From NCBI GenBank assembly GCA_021776235.1, contig JAJFGG010000016.1, positions 1 to 64,000 of the forward strand: DNA of 64,000 bases, read 5' to 3'. Numbering within the stretch: the stretch's first letter is position 1; every line of letters starts with the position of its first letter. Both the position numbers and the translations under genes were made by a program. Below are positions 38,115 to 47,962 of the stretch, piece by piece. The notes under the pieces are model-generated. The model saw nothing but the letters and a program-made list of their open reading frames with translations, did not search any database and was not told the DNA's origin. Source of the DNA: Alphaproteobacteria bacterium (lineage in GTDB: Bacteria; Pseudomonadota; Alphaproteobacteria; GCA-2731375).

Positions 38115-38942
38115 ATGCGGTTCTCTTTTGGCTTTTCGGTGGCATTGATAGCCGGGTTCCTGACAATCAATAGCGCTCGAGTGTCGGCCCAACAGGCCGG
38201 CGGCTTCGTTGTTGATTTGCCGGATGTAGACAACTTCTTTGCCTTGGGCATTGGAGTTTTACCCGACTACGAAGGATCTGACGATTTTACCATCGGCATT
38301 GGGCCTGCGGCGTTGTTGAAACCGTGGGACAACGAGAGGTCCATTCGATTGCTGGCAACGGAACTGACCCTGAATGTCCTTAATCACCGGAACTGGAGTT
38401 TCGGGCCGGTTGCCAACTATCGATTCAAACGCTCGGATGTCGATGATGATGTGGTCAAGCAGTTCGTGGATGTAAATGCGGCGCTGGAACTCGGTGCATC
38501 CCTGGGATGGTCATGGATCAGCGATGGGGACCCACGCAATCGGTTCACAACGTCAATGCAGCTATTGCAGGACGTCACCGGTAACCATGAAGGCTTTCTT
38601 GCGTCCGGTTCGGCCCGATACTTCCTGCCCGTCAGCTTGCCGGTAACGCTGTCGGCGGGCGCCGCTGTTACCTATGCCAGCAGCGATTACATGGATACCT
38701 ATTTTGGCGTCAGTGCGGTCGATTCAGCAAGGTCCGGTTTGACACAATTTAGTGCCGGCGGGGGTATTCGAGATATCCGATTTCCGCTCATGGCAATCTT
38801 TTCGTTAAGCCCGAAATGGCATATTTCAGCCGGGGGCATCGTGAAAATCCTGTTAGATGACGCCGCGGATAGTCCGATCGTCGATGATCGTGGCGACGCA
38901 ACACAAATTATTGCCGGTATCGGATTAGCCTATGCCTGGTAA
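38115..38942 (+). CDS. MipA/OmpV family outer membrane protein
   Basis: 275 residues from ATG 38115, with AAAGGA six bases upstream; a longer in-frame start at 38037 would bury the signal peptide. Signal peptide MRFSFGFSVALIAGFLTI... cleaved after VSA. The mature part is a predicted beta barrel with the family openers ALGIGVLPDYEGSDDFTIGI and the closing strand IIAGIGLAYAW, whose terminal Trp suits barrel insertion. MipA/OmpV proteins are outer-membrane scaffolds or channels; ligand unknown. Confidence 0.88.
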   Translation: MRFSFGFSVALIAGFLTINSARVSAQQAGGFVVDLPDVDNFFALGIGVLPDYEGSDDFTIGIGPAALLKPWDNERSIRLLATELTLNVLNHRNWSFGPVANYRFKRSDVDDDVVKQFVDVNAALELGASLGWSWISDGDPRNRFTTSMQLLQDVTGNHEGFLASGSARYFLPVSLPVTLSAGAAVTYASSDYMDTYFGVSAVDSARSGLTQFSAGGGIRDIRFPLMAIFSLSPKWHISAGGIVKILLDDAADSPIVDDRGDATQIIAGIGLAYAW

Positions 38943-38997
38943 ATGTTACCCCGCTTGTCTGTAAACGGCGCCCGCCAAGGCCCGTCCTTTGAGCGCG

Positions 38998-39501
38998 TCA
39001 GAAGCGGCGGACCACCGCCCTGCGGGAGCGCGCCGCATGGTTCTGGATATTCTGAAGACGCCGCATCTGACGCTCACGTTCCTTCTGATCCTCGATGGTC
39101 CGCGCACGCAGCATGTCCCCTTCTCCAAGGGCGTCCTCTTGCCGTTGAATAGATGCAACGATCTGTTCCATTCGCGCCCTGCGTTGCTGCCGCGTCACTT
39201 CGCCATTTTCAACCTTGTCGGTATAGGACTGGTGCTGAGTTATCAGGAACCGGTACATATCGGCGATTGGAGACTTCGGTATGATGGTGTCCTCAATGGC
39301 GTTGTAAACGCACTGCGACCAGTTCCGCTCGTGGGTGCCCAGTTGATGCGGGCCGAGATTCGCCGTTTCCGGTCGATACTCGAAACGATCCGAGCACGCC
39401 GCAAGGAACTCATCGAATTTTGCAAAAGCCTTCCCGGCCGGGGCCGCCTGAGAATATTGTTGGTTCAGCAACACAAATACCGCAATCAAAAATAGCCGCA
39501 T
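38998..39501 (-). CDS. Secreted protein of unknown function
   Basis: 167 residues with a signal peptide (MRLFLIAVFVLLNQQYSQA, cleavage near residue 20). The mature part has two Cys (AACSDRF, SQCVYNA) and a long charged helix in the C-terminal third (ENGEVTRQQRRARMEQIVAS... to RRAVVRRF) that may form a coiled coil. No domain recognised. Convergent with the MipA/OmpV gene. Composition and signal make it a likely real gene. Confidence 0.6.
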   Translation of the reverse strand: MRLFLIAVFVLLNQQYSQAAPAGKAFAKFDEFLAACSDRFEYRPETANLGPHQLGTHERNWSQCVYNAIEDTIIPKSPIADMYRFLITQHQSYTDKVENGEVTRQQRRARMEQIVASIQRQEDALGEGDMLRARTIEDQKERERQMRRLQNIQNHAARSRRAVVRRF

Positions 39502-39810
39502 GCCAACCTCATATGCCTTCCGTGCCTGCCTTCCACGTATAAAGCAAATTCTAACGCAGACCCGTGACGTTTTCAGCTATATACCGGATCTCACAATAGT
39601 TCATTTCAACCATTCACAGGAAATCCTCCTGGGTTTATGGCTAGGATGACGGTTTGCACCTGATACAGAGCAATATGGAATATTAACGATGGTTCACCAA
39701 ACAGCGGCCATTTTGGCTCTGTCCGCGAGGCTGGTCCCGCTATTCCCTTTCGGGCACGAATGCGGCTCAAATCTGTTGGCTCCAACAATAGCTGAAACGT
39801 CTGTGCGGAC
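39502..39810. other. Divergent intergenic region, nothing recognised
   Basis: 309 bases between the secreted protein (minus) and the membrane cyclase (plus). It must hold both promoters; none is clear by eye. Confidence 0.4.
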
Positions 39811-41652
39811 ATGAACCGGGTGGAGAACAAAAGCAGCAAAAGTTCGCGCCGCTGGGGCCTGGCCCCGACCATGGCGCTTATTATTGGTGGCCTTGTCCTG
39901 TCAGCGTCCATCGCCATCGCCGCATTGCAATGGCGTACCTCCAAGCAACTTCTATCCACCCTCGGAATGCGGGCGATCGACCTCAATCTGGACTACATGG
40001 AAAGTGCCATCGACGGATATTTGACGCCGGCGCGGCGGCAAATTGAACAGATAGCGGCCTTGATTGAAGCTGGACAGTACGGCTGGGAGGATCCAGCCAG
40101 ACTGAAAGACCTGATGGCTGGCGCGATCGCCGCCGTACCGCAAGTTGGCGGCATGATTTTGCTGGACGGCGAATCACGGATAATGCGAGCCTGGCGCAAT
40201 TCGGAAAATGCAAGAATCGCCGTCGACCAGCTCGAACCGGATTCTATTGCCAGGTTGATAAAAGAACTCGGAAAATCGTCCGGCAATCAGGGCACGTATT
40301 GGGGTGGCATCGTCCGGGGCGAGCAGACCAACGACGCCTTTGTCAATGTAAGGCGTTCTATTCAGACCGCCGGCGTTGACAGTGGGCTCATTGCCGCCGG
40401 CGTTACGGTCGGTAATCTGTCTTTACTGCTAGCCAATATCTCGGGAGAGGCGGATCGGGTCGTCTACATCAGATACGGCAGTGACCGAATACTGGCCCAC
40501 CCATTGCTGGCCTTGAGCGGGGCCATCGAAGAAGATGGAGAGGTGCTGCCGAGCTTGGACCTTTTGGGCGATCCGGTGCTGGCCAATCTCGACAAGGCAG
40601 AAGCGCCACCCCTGGATGATGCAACACTGACGGAAGGCACCAGTTTCCGCCAGATTTCCGTCCGGGGAACGCGCTATTTCATATTCGAACGAAACGTCCG
40701 TCGATTTGGCACCGAAGCCGTGACCATCGGTGTCCATGTGCCTGCCGCGAATGTCGACGCGCCAATCCGTCAGCTTTATTTATCCGGTGTCGTGGCGATC
40801 GGGATGGTGGTGTCCGCGCTGTTAATAGCGCTGATGGTCAGCGGCCTGGTTACACGGCCGATCCGCCGCATTTCCGAGGCAGCCATCGCCATTGGCCAGC
40901 TGCGTCTTGCCGACGCAGGCAATGTCAGGCCCAGCACGATCCGTGAAATCAATGACCTGTCGACTGCCTTCAACCGGATGCTGGTCGGACTGCGTGCCTT
41001 CGAAACCTATGTGCCCAGAAAGCTCGTCGGCCGTTTGATCGAATACGACAGGCCGGACGCCATTGCCTCGGAAAGCCGCGACCTGACCGTTATGTTTACT
41101 GATATTGTCGGCTTCACCACGATGAGCGAAGGGATGGATGCAAAGGAAGTCGCTGACTTCCTCAACAGCCATCTGACCCTGCTGTCCGAATGCATCGAAG
41201 CGGAAGGCGGCACGGTCGACAAATTCATCGGCGATGCCGTGATGGCATTCTGGGGTGCGCCGGAGCCGATCGAGAATGATGCTGATCGGGCCTGCGCCGC
41301 TGCCCTTGCCATGATTGCCGCGATCGCGGCGGACAATCAAAAGCGCAGCGAAGCGGGACGCCCGCCGGTTCGCATTCGCATCGGCATCCATAGCGGACCG
41401 CTGGTGGTTGGCAATATAGGCTCGCCCTCGCGGATGAATTACACGGTCGTCGGGGACACGGTGAACACGGCCCAGAGACTGGAAAACCTGGGCCGTGAGG
41501 TAGACCCGGATGCCGAAGTCATAGTTTTGGTCAGTGATGCGACACGGGCTGCTCTGCGCGGCGGCTTTGATCTGCGCGCCGCGGGTGGATTCCAAGTCAA
41601 GGGCAAACACAATCCTATTCAAGTATACCGGCTGTTTGGCGGAGACGCATGA
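39811..41652 (+). CDS. Membrane-bound sensor class IIIb adenylate cyclase (CACHE-like/HAMP/cyclase)
   Basis: 613 residues: membrane segment 1 at about 22-40, a periplasmic sensor of about 280 residues resembling dCACHE, membrane segment 2 at about 325-350, HAMP (TRPIRRISEAAIAIGQL), then a class III cyclase domain from about 410. Metal residues Asp431 (FTDIVGFT) and Asp475 (KFIGDAVMAF) are 44 apart; Lys471 and the Thr of YTVVGDTVN mark class IIIb and ATP specificity, and the catalytic Asn and Arg follow in VNTAQR. The enzyme should be active. It is an independent second cAMP source in this window, with no adjacent effector gene. Confidence 0.93.
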   Translation: MNRVENKSSKSSRRWGLAPTMALIIGGLVLSASIAIAALQWRTSKQLLSTLGMRAIDLNLDYMESAIDGYLTPARRQIEQIAALIEAGQYGWEDPARLKDLMAGAIAAVPQVGGMILLDGESRIMRAWRNSENARIAVDQLEPDSIARLIKELGKSSGNQGTYWGGIVRGEQTNDAFVNVRRSIQTAGVDSGLIAAGVTVGNLSLLLANISGEADRVVYIRYGSDRILAHPLLALSGAIEEDGEVLPSLDLLGDPVLANLDKAEAPPLDDATLTEGTSFRQISVRGTRYFIFERNVRRFGTEAVTIGVHVPAANVDAPIRQLYLSGVVAIGMVVSALLIALMVSGLVTRPIRRISEAAIAIGQLRLADAGNVRPSTIREINDLSTAFNRMLVGLRAFETYVPRKLVGRLIEYDRPDAIASESRDLTVMFTDIVGFTTMSEGMDAKEVADFLNSHLTLLSECIEAEGGTVDKFIGDAVMAFWGAPEPIENDADRACAAALAMIAAIAADNQKRSEAGRPPVRIRIGIHSGPLVVGNIGSPSRMNYTVVGDTVNTAQRLENLGREVDPDAEVIVLVSDATRAALRGGFDLRAAGGFQVKGKHNPIQVYRLFGGDA

Positions 41653-41756
41653 AGGGCCGTTGTATTCTCCATTGGCGGGGAGCGACCGCGCACCCTGTAC
41701 GCCTCCCCTGACAAGGGGCGGAAAGGCAAGCCCAAATGATTTGTCGGCGATCTGGG

Positions 41757-44700
41757 CTAATTCGGTGCCGCTTCGGTCCCTGATCCCAGGTCCCGTTCCG
41801 AACGCTGCGGAATTTTGACCCGAAAGAAAAGGGAGTAGAGCACCGGAACGACGCCAAGAGTGAAGATGGTCGCCACCCCAAGGCCAAAGGCAATGGCGAC
41901 CGCCATGCCGTAAAACAATGGATCAAACGACAGGATCAAGGACAGCAGACCGAGAATTGTCGTAACCGTTGTCATGAGAATGGGTAGCATACGTGCAAGA
42001 CAGGCGGCGACAATCGCATCGTACGGTTCGCGTCCCGCGTCAAGCTCGATGTCAATACGATCGATCAAGACGATGCCGTTATTGATAATGATGCCGGCAA
42101 GACTGAGCAGACCCAGAATGACCATGAAGCCGAACACAGAGTTCATAACGATCAGCCCGATCGTGGCACCGATGAAGGTAAGCGGAATGGTCAGCAAAAT
42201 GATTCCCGCGCGGCGGAATGAGTTGAATTGCCAAACCAGCAGGAAGACGATCCCCGCAGCCGCAAGTGGCATATTGGCGAACAGATAACCCTGTGCCTTG
42301 ACCGACTGCTCAAGCTCGCCGCCCATCTCCCAGTGATAGCCGGGTGCCAGATCAAGTTCATCTATGGCCGGCTTCAGAGCCTCGTAAATCTGCGCAGCCT
42401 TGAAGAACTGGTGCTTGGCACTGATCGTAATGGTACGCTCCTGACCGCGGCGCTTTATCCGGTACAAGTCCCAGACCACTTCGAAATCTGCGATCTGTTC
42501 AAGAGGTACGTTGGTACCGCGGGCAGAAGAATAGATATTCACGCCACCGATATTTGCGGCATTGGTCCTCTCGGCTTCCGTACCGCGGAGAACGATTGGA
42601 ATGACCTCGTCCCCTTCTCGGTATTCGGTGACAATAGCGCCGCTGACAAGCCCATTGAGTGAATTTGCGACATCACGCGAAGTCACTCCAGCTCTCCGGG
42701 CCCGGGCCTGATCCACCTTTACATTTACCTTGAGAACCCGGTTCTCCCAATCCTGCATGACGTCGACGATCCCGGGTATTCCGTGCAAGCCCTTTAGCAG
42801 ATGCACAGCCTTTTCACGAAGGACATTGAGCGCAGGGCCGCTAAGTCGCATTTCGAACAGACCGGTCTCGGTCGCGCCGAGCCACATTGCCTTAACACGC
42901 GCACGGGCCTCGGGCAGGTTATCGCGCGCGAAAATGCGGGTCCGTTCGACCATCGCCGGAACCTGCTCGGCGTTCTGGGTATTTACAACCAGAAAGCTAA
43001 GATGAGGATCCGCGTCTATCGGCGACAACGATAGGAAGAATCGCGGGCCGCCACCGCCAACATAGGCGATCGTACCGATTACTTCGGGATTGGCCGATTT
43101 ATCCTGCAACCAGTTACTCAACTTGAGTGTGACCTCGGCAGTCTTATCGCTGCGGCTGCCGGCAGGGAGGTCGAGATAGACCAGGTACTGATTTCGGTCG
43201 CCGGCCGGAAAGAACTCCTTAACAATTGTCTGTGACGCGAAGATCGCGGCGACGAACGCTCCCACGGTAATTGCGAGCACCAACAGAGGCATACGCAGCA
43301 TGGCTTCCAGCAACCGCCGGTAGACACGATAAATGATACTTCCATAGGGATCGGCCGCCTGGCCTTCCACGTCCGATTCCCTTGGCTTGACCTTCATGAA
43401 CCAGACACACATCATCGGGGTCATAAGCATCGACAGGAACCAACTCGACAACAGCGTAATAATGAGAACCTGGCCAATCGAGATGGTGTATTCCCCGGTT
43501 CCGCCTATGGCGAGCGGTATCGGGGCGAAGGCAAATATCGTGGTCAATGTCGAAATCAGCAGCGGTATGGCCAAAGTACGCCCGGAATTCAGGGCAGCAT
43601 CCCGTCTTTCCTCGCCGTTCTGCAGGCGGGTGCGGATATCCTCGGCAATGACGATGCCGTTATCGACCAGCATGCCAAGCGCAATGATAAGCGAGGCAAT
43701 CGACATCCGCTGCAGCTCAATATCCATCACGCGCATGATGGCCAGGCTCATGAGCATGGTCATGGGCACGAACGAGCCGACAATCAAGCCGGTACGGAGG
43801 CCGAGGAAAACCATCACAACCACAAGGACGATCACCAGCGTCTGCATAAGGTTGGTCACCGCACCGTCGATCGACGCCTGAATCAGCGGGGGCTGATAGG
43901 TTGCATAATCGAGGACATAGCCAATCGGCAGGGACTGTTCGAATGCTTTTATCTTTTCCGTCAAACGCGTGCCAAAGGTAACCGCGTTGACCCCTTCGCC
44001 TTCGAGAATGGAGACACTCAGGACGATTGCCTGACGGCCATTGTAGAAGACCGGCTGGTTCGATGGATCGACATAGCCGCGCGTTACTTTGGCGACATCG
44101 CGCAATGGCGTAACCCGTTGGGTGCCCGGGATTGTGATAATGACATCTTCAATTTCCGAAACATTGTCGAAGTCACCCGATGGTTCGACGACGATATTCT
44201 GGCCCTTCACATCGATCAGGCCGCCAGGCAGGATGATATTCTGCTGCTGCAGGGTCTGAACCAACACGCTGGGACTAATGCCGAATTCGGCGAGTTTGGC
44301 GTTCGACACCTCAAGGAAAACCTGCTGATCCTGAACTCCATAAAGCTCGACCCGCCGGATACCCTTGAGTGTATAAAGCTGGTCGCGCAGGTCACGTGCG
44401 GCAAGGCGCATCTCTGCCAGCGAAAATCCCTCGGACCATAGTGCGACCGTCGCCACCGCGGTCAGGCCGAATTCATCGTTGATGAAGGGGCCAATCGTCC
44501 CTTTGGGGAGATGTGGCGTGACATCGACCAGCTTGTCTCGCAAATCCCGCCAGACAGTCTTTAGCACTGGCACCTCGTCGCGGGGGATGACGTGCATGAA
44601 CGACATACCGCGCTTGGAGTCGGACTTTATGTAATCGACATCACCAAGCAGGCGGATTTGCTCTTCAAGCTTGCGCGTAATCAGATCCTCGACCCGCAAC

Positions 44701-44870
44701 GGCGCCATGCCCGGGAAATAGGCCCAGACCACCGCGTCGCGAATCTGGATCGAGGGATCTTCCTGCTTTGGATAGGTCAAATACGAGAAAACGCCGGCTA
44801 GGCCCATCAGCAGCAAAAACAGGATTGTCACCCGGCTACTGTCAAGCGCAAAGGCCGTAATATTTTTCAT
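41757..44870 (-). CDS. RND family efflux pump permease
   Basis: 1037 residues from ATG 44870 (AGGAC eight bases upstream); the in-frame extension to 44978 is not family-like. Twelve membrane segments and two large periplasmic loops, starting ITAFALDSSRVTILFLLL. In the proton-relay helix, AcrB's Asp-Asp pair is ALGMLVDNGIVIAEDI (second Asp is Asn), and the AcrB Lys940 position lies in IINNGIVLID, without Lys. The subfamily therefore differs from AcrB. Trimeric inner-membrane component that exports toxic compounds with the adaptor encoded 34 bases upstream. Confidence 0.93.
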   Translation of the reverse strand: MKNITAFALDSSRVTILFLLLMGLAGVFSYLTYPKQEDPSIQIRDAVVWAYFPGMAPLRVEDLITRKLEEQIRLLGDVDYIKSDSKRGMSFMHVIPRDEVPVLKTVWRDLRDKLVDVTPHLPKGTIGPFINDEFGLTAVATVALWSEGFSLAEMRLAARDLRDQLYTLKGIRRVELYGVQDQQVFLEVSNAKLAEFGISPSVLVQTLQQQNIILPGGLIDVKGQNIVVEPSGDFDNVSEIEDVIITIPGTQRVTPLRDVAKVTRGYVDPSNQPVFYNGRQAIVLSVSILEGEGVNAVTFGTRLTEKIKAFEQSLPIGYVLDYATYQPPLIQASIDGAVTNLMQTLVIVLVVVMVFLGLRTGLIVGSFVPMTMLMSLAIMRVMDIELQRMSIASLIIALGMLVDNGIVIAEDIRTRLQNGEERRDAALNSGRTLAIPLLISTLTTIFAFAPIPLAIGGTGEYTISIGQVLIITLLSSWFLSMLMTPMMCVWFMKVKPRESDVEGQAADPYGSIIYRVYRRLLEAMLRMPLLVLAITVGAFVAAIFASQTIVKEFFPAGDRNQYLVYLDLPAGSRSDKTAEVTLKLSNWLQDKSANPEVIGTIAYVGGGGPRFFLSLSPIDADPHLSFLVVNTQNAEQVPAMVERTRIFARDNLPEARARVKAMWLGATETGLFEMRLSGPALNVLREKAVHLLKGLHGIPGIVDVMQDWENRVLKVNVKVDQARARRAGVTSRDVANSLNGLVSGAIVTEYREGDEVIPIVLRGTEAERTNAANIGGVNIYSSARGTNVPLEQIADFEVVWDLYRIKRRGQERTITISAKHQFFKAAQIYEALKPAIDELDLAPGYHWEMGGELEQSVKAQGYLFANMPLAAAGIVFLLVWQFNSFRRAGIILLTIPLTFIGATIGLIVMNSVFGFMVILGLLSLAGIIINNGIVLIDRIDIELDAGREPYDAIVAACLARMLPILMTTVTTILGLLSLILSFDPLFYGMAVAIAFGLGVATIFTLGVVPVLYSLFFRVKIPQRSERDLGSGTEAAPN

Positions 44871-44904
44871 GTATCGGCGTCCTGTCTGATCATTGCACCG
44901 CTGT

Positions 44905-46032
44905 TCATTGTGCTGCCGCGGGTGCGTTAAGGACGTTGGATGTCTGCTGCGCCATCGGCTTGACCTTCTGCCCGTCAATCAGGAACGACACACCCGCCGC
45001 CGCTACGATGTCACCGGCCTTCACCCCTTCATAGATGTGAGCGAGGTTGTCGGTGGCGCCCCTGGCTTTAACCAGGACCCTGTTAACCGTCTGCGTCGTC
45101 GCATCGTAGATGAAGACGTGACCCTGGCCCGGTTTGTCCGCGGCAGAAATGGCTGCAAGCGGCACCAGATAGGCAGAATCCGCACCGTCCTGTTTGAGCA
45201 GAATAGTGGCTTGTGCCGTCATACCTGAACGAACCTGGGCCGGCGGATCGTCAAGTCCGGCCTTGACGGGAAAGGCATTCGCCCTGCCTGCGGACGAGCC
45301 GATTTCCGTTATACGCGCGCGCAGGACACTGCCAGCGGGCGCCGTCGGAAAGGTCACGGTGACCGGCATGCCAAGGGTGACGCGCGCGATCGTCGTTTCG
45401 GGGATATCGAAGCGTATTTCAAGTGCGCCGGAGGCCTCGATTTCATAGACCTTTTGGCCGGTTTTTACCTCGACAAAGGCATCGACATACTTGCGCGAGA
45501 TGACGCCGTCATAGGGTGCGACGAGATTACTCAGGTTGAGATCGCGTTTGGCGAGGTTGAGCTTCGATGTCGCATATTCGACCTGACTGGCCGCCGAATC
45601 GCGTGATTGTCGAACGCGGTCGAGTCGGGCTTCCGCAACCCAGCCTTTCTTGAAAAGGGTCTCTTGTCGTTTGAATTCCAGACTCGCCTGTTCCTGTTCA
45701 GCACGCGCTTTCTGAAGATCGGCCTGCGCGGATTGAACGTCGAGTTGGTAGGACTGTTTGTCGAGGACGGCGAGCACTTGTCCCTTTTTGACCCGGTCGC
45801 CCTGGTTAACCCGCATTTCCTTGATGTTGCCATCGACCTGAAAGGCCAGGGTGGAGGAATCCGTTGCATAAACCTGTCCGGAAAATTTGCGCGTCTGTCC
45901 GGAGGCAACCTCGGTCACAGTGAATGCCTTGATGGCACGGACACGTTCGACCGGCGCCGCTTGCTCCTCTTTGCAGGCGCTCAATGCCAACATGACCATG
46001 GTCAGGACCGCAAGTATTCTGTATCCCGTCAT
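44905..46032 (-). CDS. RND efflux periplasmic adaptor (membrane fusion) lipoprotein
   Basis: 375 residues. Lipoprotein signal with lipobox LSAC (Cys20). The barrel-sandwich hybrid domain begins at about residue 60 (VDGNIKEMRVNQGDRVKKGQ), an alpha-hairpin at about 95-165, and the beta-barrel at about 200-285 (RFDIPETTIARVTLGMPV). It links the downstream RND permease to an outer-membrane channel. No TolC-type gene lies beside it, so a shared channel is likely. Confidence 0.92.
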   Translation of the reverse strand: MTGYRILAVLTMVMLALSACKEEQAAPVERVRAIKAFTVTEVASGQTRKFSGQVYATDSSTLAFQVDGNIKEMRVNQGDRVKKGQVLAVLDKQSYQLDVQSAQADLQKARAEQEQASLEFKRQETLFKKGWVAEARLDRVRQSRDSAASQVEYATSKLNLAKRDLNLSNLVAPYDGVISRKYVDAFVEVKTGQKVYEIEASGALEIRFDIPETTIARVTLGMPVTVTFPTAPAGSVLRARITEIGSSAGRANAFPVKAGLDDPPAQVRSGMTAQATILLKQDGADSAYLVPLAAISAADKPGQGHVFIYDATTQTVNRVLVKARGATDNLAHIYEGVKAGDIVAAAGVSFLIDGQKVKPMAQQTSNVLNAPAAAQ

Positions 46033-46142
46033 CCTTCAAAAACCTTCGGTTATGTATCCGCCATTAAGTGTCTGAAGGACAGGCCCCACACGGAACGATC
46101 CCGGATTTTGCCTTAATGGGTATCCCCAATCATAGGAATAAG

Positions 46143-46164
46143 TTGCCCAAATACTATAGGGCAA
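46143..46164. promoter_or_regulatory. Inverted repeat upstream of the RND operon, candidate operator
   Basis: TTGCCC (46143-46148), ten bases, GGGCAA (46159-46164). It lies 110 bases upstream of the adaptor start. Operators of TetR-type efflux repressors often look like this, but no regulator gene is adjacent. Confidence 0.3.
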
Positions 46165-46199
46165 GTTAACTGCAAACAAAGATTAAACCGACTTGACGG

Positions 46200-46341
46200 T
46201 TGGCTGTTACAGGTATTCTACCTGCTACGGCCCTACTGGTTGGCGGTTGCGCGGAAAGCGGTAAGTTGACGCCGCCCCCAAGTTTCCAAGTTGGTCCAAA
46301 ATCCAAATGCTTTGGCGCGTTCCCGTCGACGAAAGCGGCAG
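46200..46341 (+). pseudogene. Decayed duplicate of the 5' end of the following lipoprotein hydrolase gene
   Basis: One frame reads TALLVGGCAESGKLTPPPSF, then QVGPKSKCFGAFPSTKA. This parallels the start of the intact downstream protein (AALLAVGCAETRVLMPTPNL, YVPPESKLFGDLPEAFTSTQ) over about 40 residues: same lipobox, same proline-rich linker, same SK-FG step. The similarity then stops, with no ATG or ribosome binding site at the expected place. It looks like a relic of a tandem duplication. Confidence 0.6.
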
Positions 46342-46605
46342 GCTACGGCGAAATTGCGCCAATTACGCTAGCCGCACGCGCCTGGTCAATTATTGAGGCG
46401 AATTTCGGCCAGTTGTACTTGGAATCGTGGCCGCGGGGCTGGTCAGCCTGGGCATTACCCCGGCCAAGAACAGTTGATTTCAATGGACAAGATGACGCCG
46501 GCCACGGACTATTGAATTTCTCGGTCGGGCGGGACTGTATTTACAATGACGCCGACGGCCGCAAAACGGCCCGTAATCGTGGTTGTGAAGAGGAAGGGTT
46601 TTGCG

Positions 46606-47895
46606 ATGAATTCATGGTTTGGCCTCAGGGCGATACTGATGGGTGCGGCGCTGCTCGCGGTCGGATGCGCCGAAACCCGCGTATTGATGCCGACGCCAAA
46701 TCTCTATGTTCCCCCGGAATCGAAACTTTTCGGCGATCTGCCAGAGGCCTTCACGTCGACCCAGGTCGAGTTGCTTTATATCACCGACCGCGCGCCGGAA
46801 ATGGATGCGAACGGTGACCTCCATTACGGCTATGGACGGTCCAATTCAGTGGCTGTCGGGACCACCGTCATCGATCTGGGCCGGAACACCAGTTGGGAAG
46901 ATTTGCTGACGGCAAGCCGTACCAACTCGCGCTTTGGCGAGTTCGCTTTGCGCAAGGTTTCTACGCACGAATTCCTGCGCCTCCCCCCTACGCCAATTCC
47001 CTATCAAGTGATTGATGACAAAGCTGTGGAAGACCCTGTGGTGGTCAAGAAAACCAGGGCAGGTATCGCACGGGTTAGGCAGGAGGTTGACCGGCGTCTG
47101 GCCCTCACGCCGCGGAAGGAAGTATTCCTGTACGTGCACGGCTACAACAATACATTCGAGGATGCCGCATTCGCCTTGGCCGAATTGTGGCATTTCTTCG
47201 GGCGCGAAGGCCTGCCAATAATTTACACATGGCCAGCCGGTCACCCCGGTATCTTTGGCTACACATATGACCGGGAATCCAGCGAGTTTACGGTTTTTCA
47301 TCTAAAGCAGACAATCAAGTGGCTGGCCGAACTGCCCGAAATTGAAAAAATTCATTTGATCGCCCACAGCCGGGGCACGGATGTGGCGGTTTCGGCCTTT
47401 CGGGAACTGGTTATCTGGGCCCGCGGCGCCGGTTTGAATCCAAGACGGCATTTCAAAATTGCCAATTTTGTTTTGGCCGCGCCGGATCTCGATGTGCAGG
47501 TCGTCAGTCAACGCATTGGGGCCGAACGGCTGGGGCTTGCACTTGATCAGGCGGTGTTGTACTCGTCGCCGGACGACAAGGCGATCGGCATAGCCGAAAC
47601 ACTGTTTGCATCGCCACAGGGGCGGCTCGGAACCCTGGATATGAGCGAGTTGAAAGAGGCCGATTTGGCCAGGGTAAAGGCCAATTCATCCCGCGTGACC
47701 GTGGTCAACTTCAGAGGCGAATCGACTGGCTATGGTCATAGCTATTTCCGCACCAACCCGTCGGTCAGTTCCGATCTTGTCCTGATGCTCAGATACGGCC
47801 TCAGACCCGGTGACCCCCGCCGACCGCTGGAACATATCGGTGCTAATTTCTGGAAGGTGCCGCCAGGTTACCCCGCAAGCCCAAGCAAGCCCTGA
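46606..47895 (+). CDS. Alpha/beta hydrolase lipoprotein (DUF900 family)
   Basis: 429 residues from ATG 46606 (AGGAAGG about eight bases upstream). Lipoprotein signal MNSWFGLRAILMGAALLAVGC with lipobox Cys21. The hydrolase core from about residue 150 has the oxyanion strand VFLYVHGYNNTFEDAA, the nucleophile elbow LIAHSRGTDV (Ser) and a C-terminal His in YGHSYF. DUF900 proteins are serine hydrolases of unknown substrate; as a lipoprotein it should act at the periplasmic face of a membrane. A partial copy of its 5' end lies just upstream. Confidence 0.85.
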   Translation: MNSWFGLRAILMGAALLAVGCAETRVLMPTPNLYVPPESKLFGDLPEAFTSTQVELLYITDRAPEMDANGDLHYGYGRSNSVAVGTTVIDLGRNTSWEDLLTASRTNSRFGEFALRKVSTHEFLRLPPTPIPYQVIDDKAVEDPVVVKKTRAGIARVRQEVDRRLALTPRKEVFLYVHGYNNTFEDAAFALAELWHFFGREGLPIIYTWPAGHPGIFGYTYDRESSEFTVFHLKQTIKWLAELPEIEKIHLIAHSRGTDVAVSAFRELVIWARGAGLNPRRHFKIANFVLAAPDLDVQVVSQRIGAERLGLALDQAVLYSSPDDKAIGIAETLFASPQGRLGTLDMSELKEADLARVKANSSRVTVVNFRGESTGYGHSYFRTNPSVSSDLVLMLRYGLRPGDPRRPLEHIGANFWKVPPGYPASPSKP

Positions 47896-47962
47896 CAGCG
47901 TACAGGTCCATCAATTTCGCGAAGGAGGGATACCAGGCGGCATCTATGGGATCTTTGAGCTA

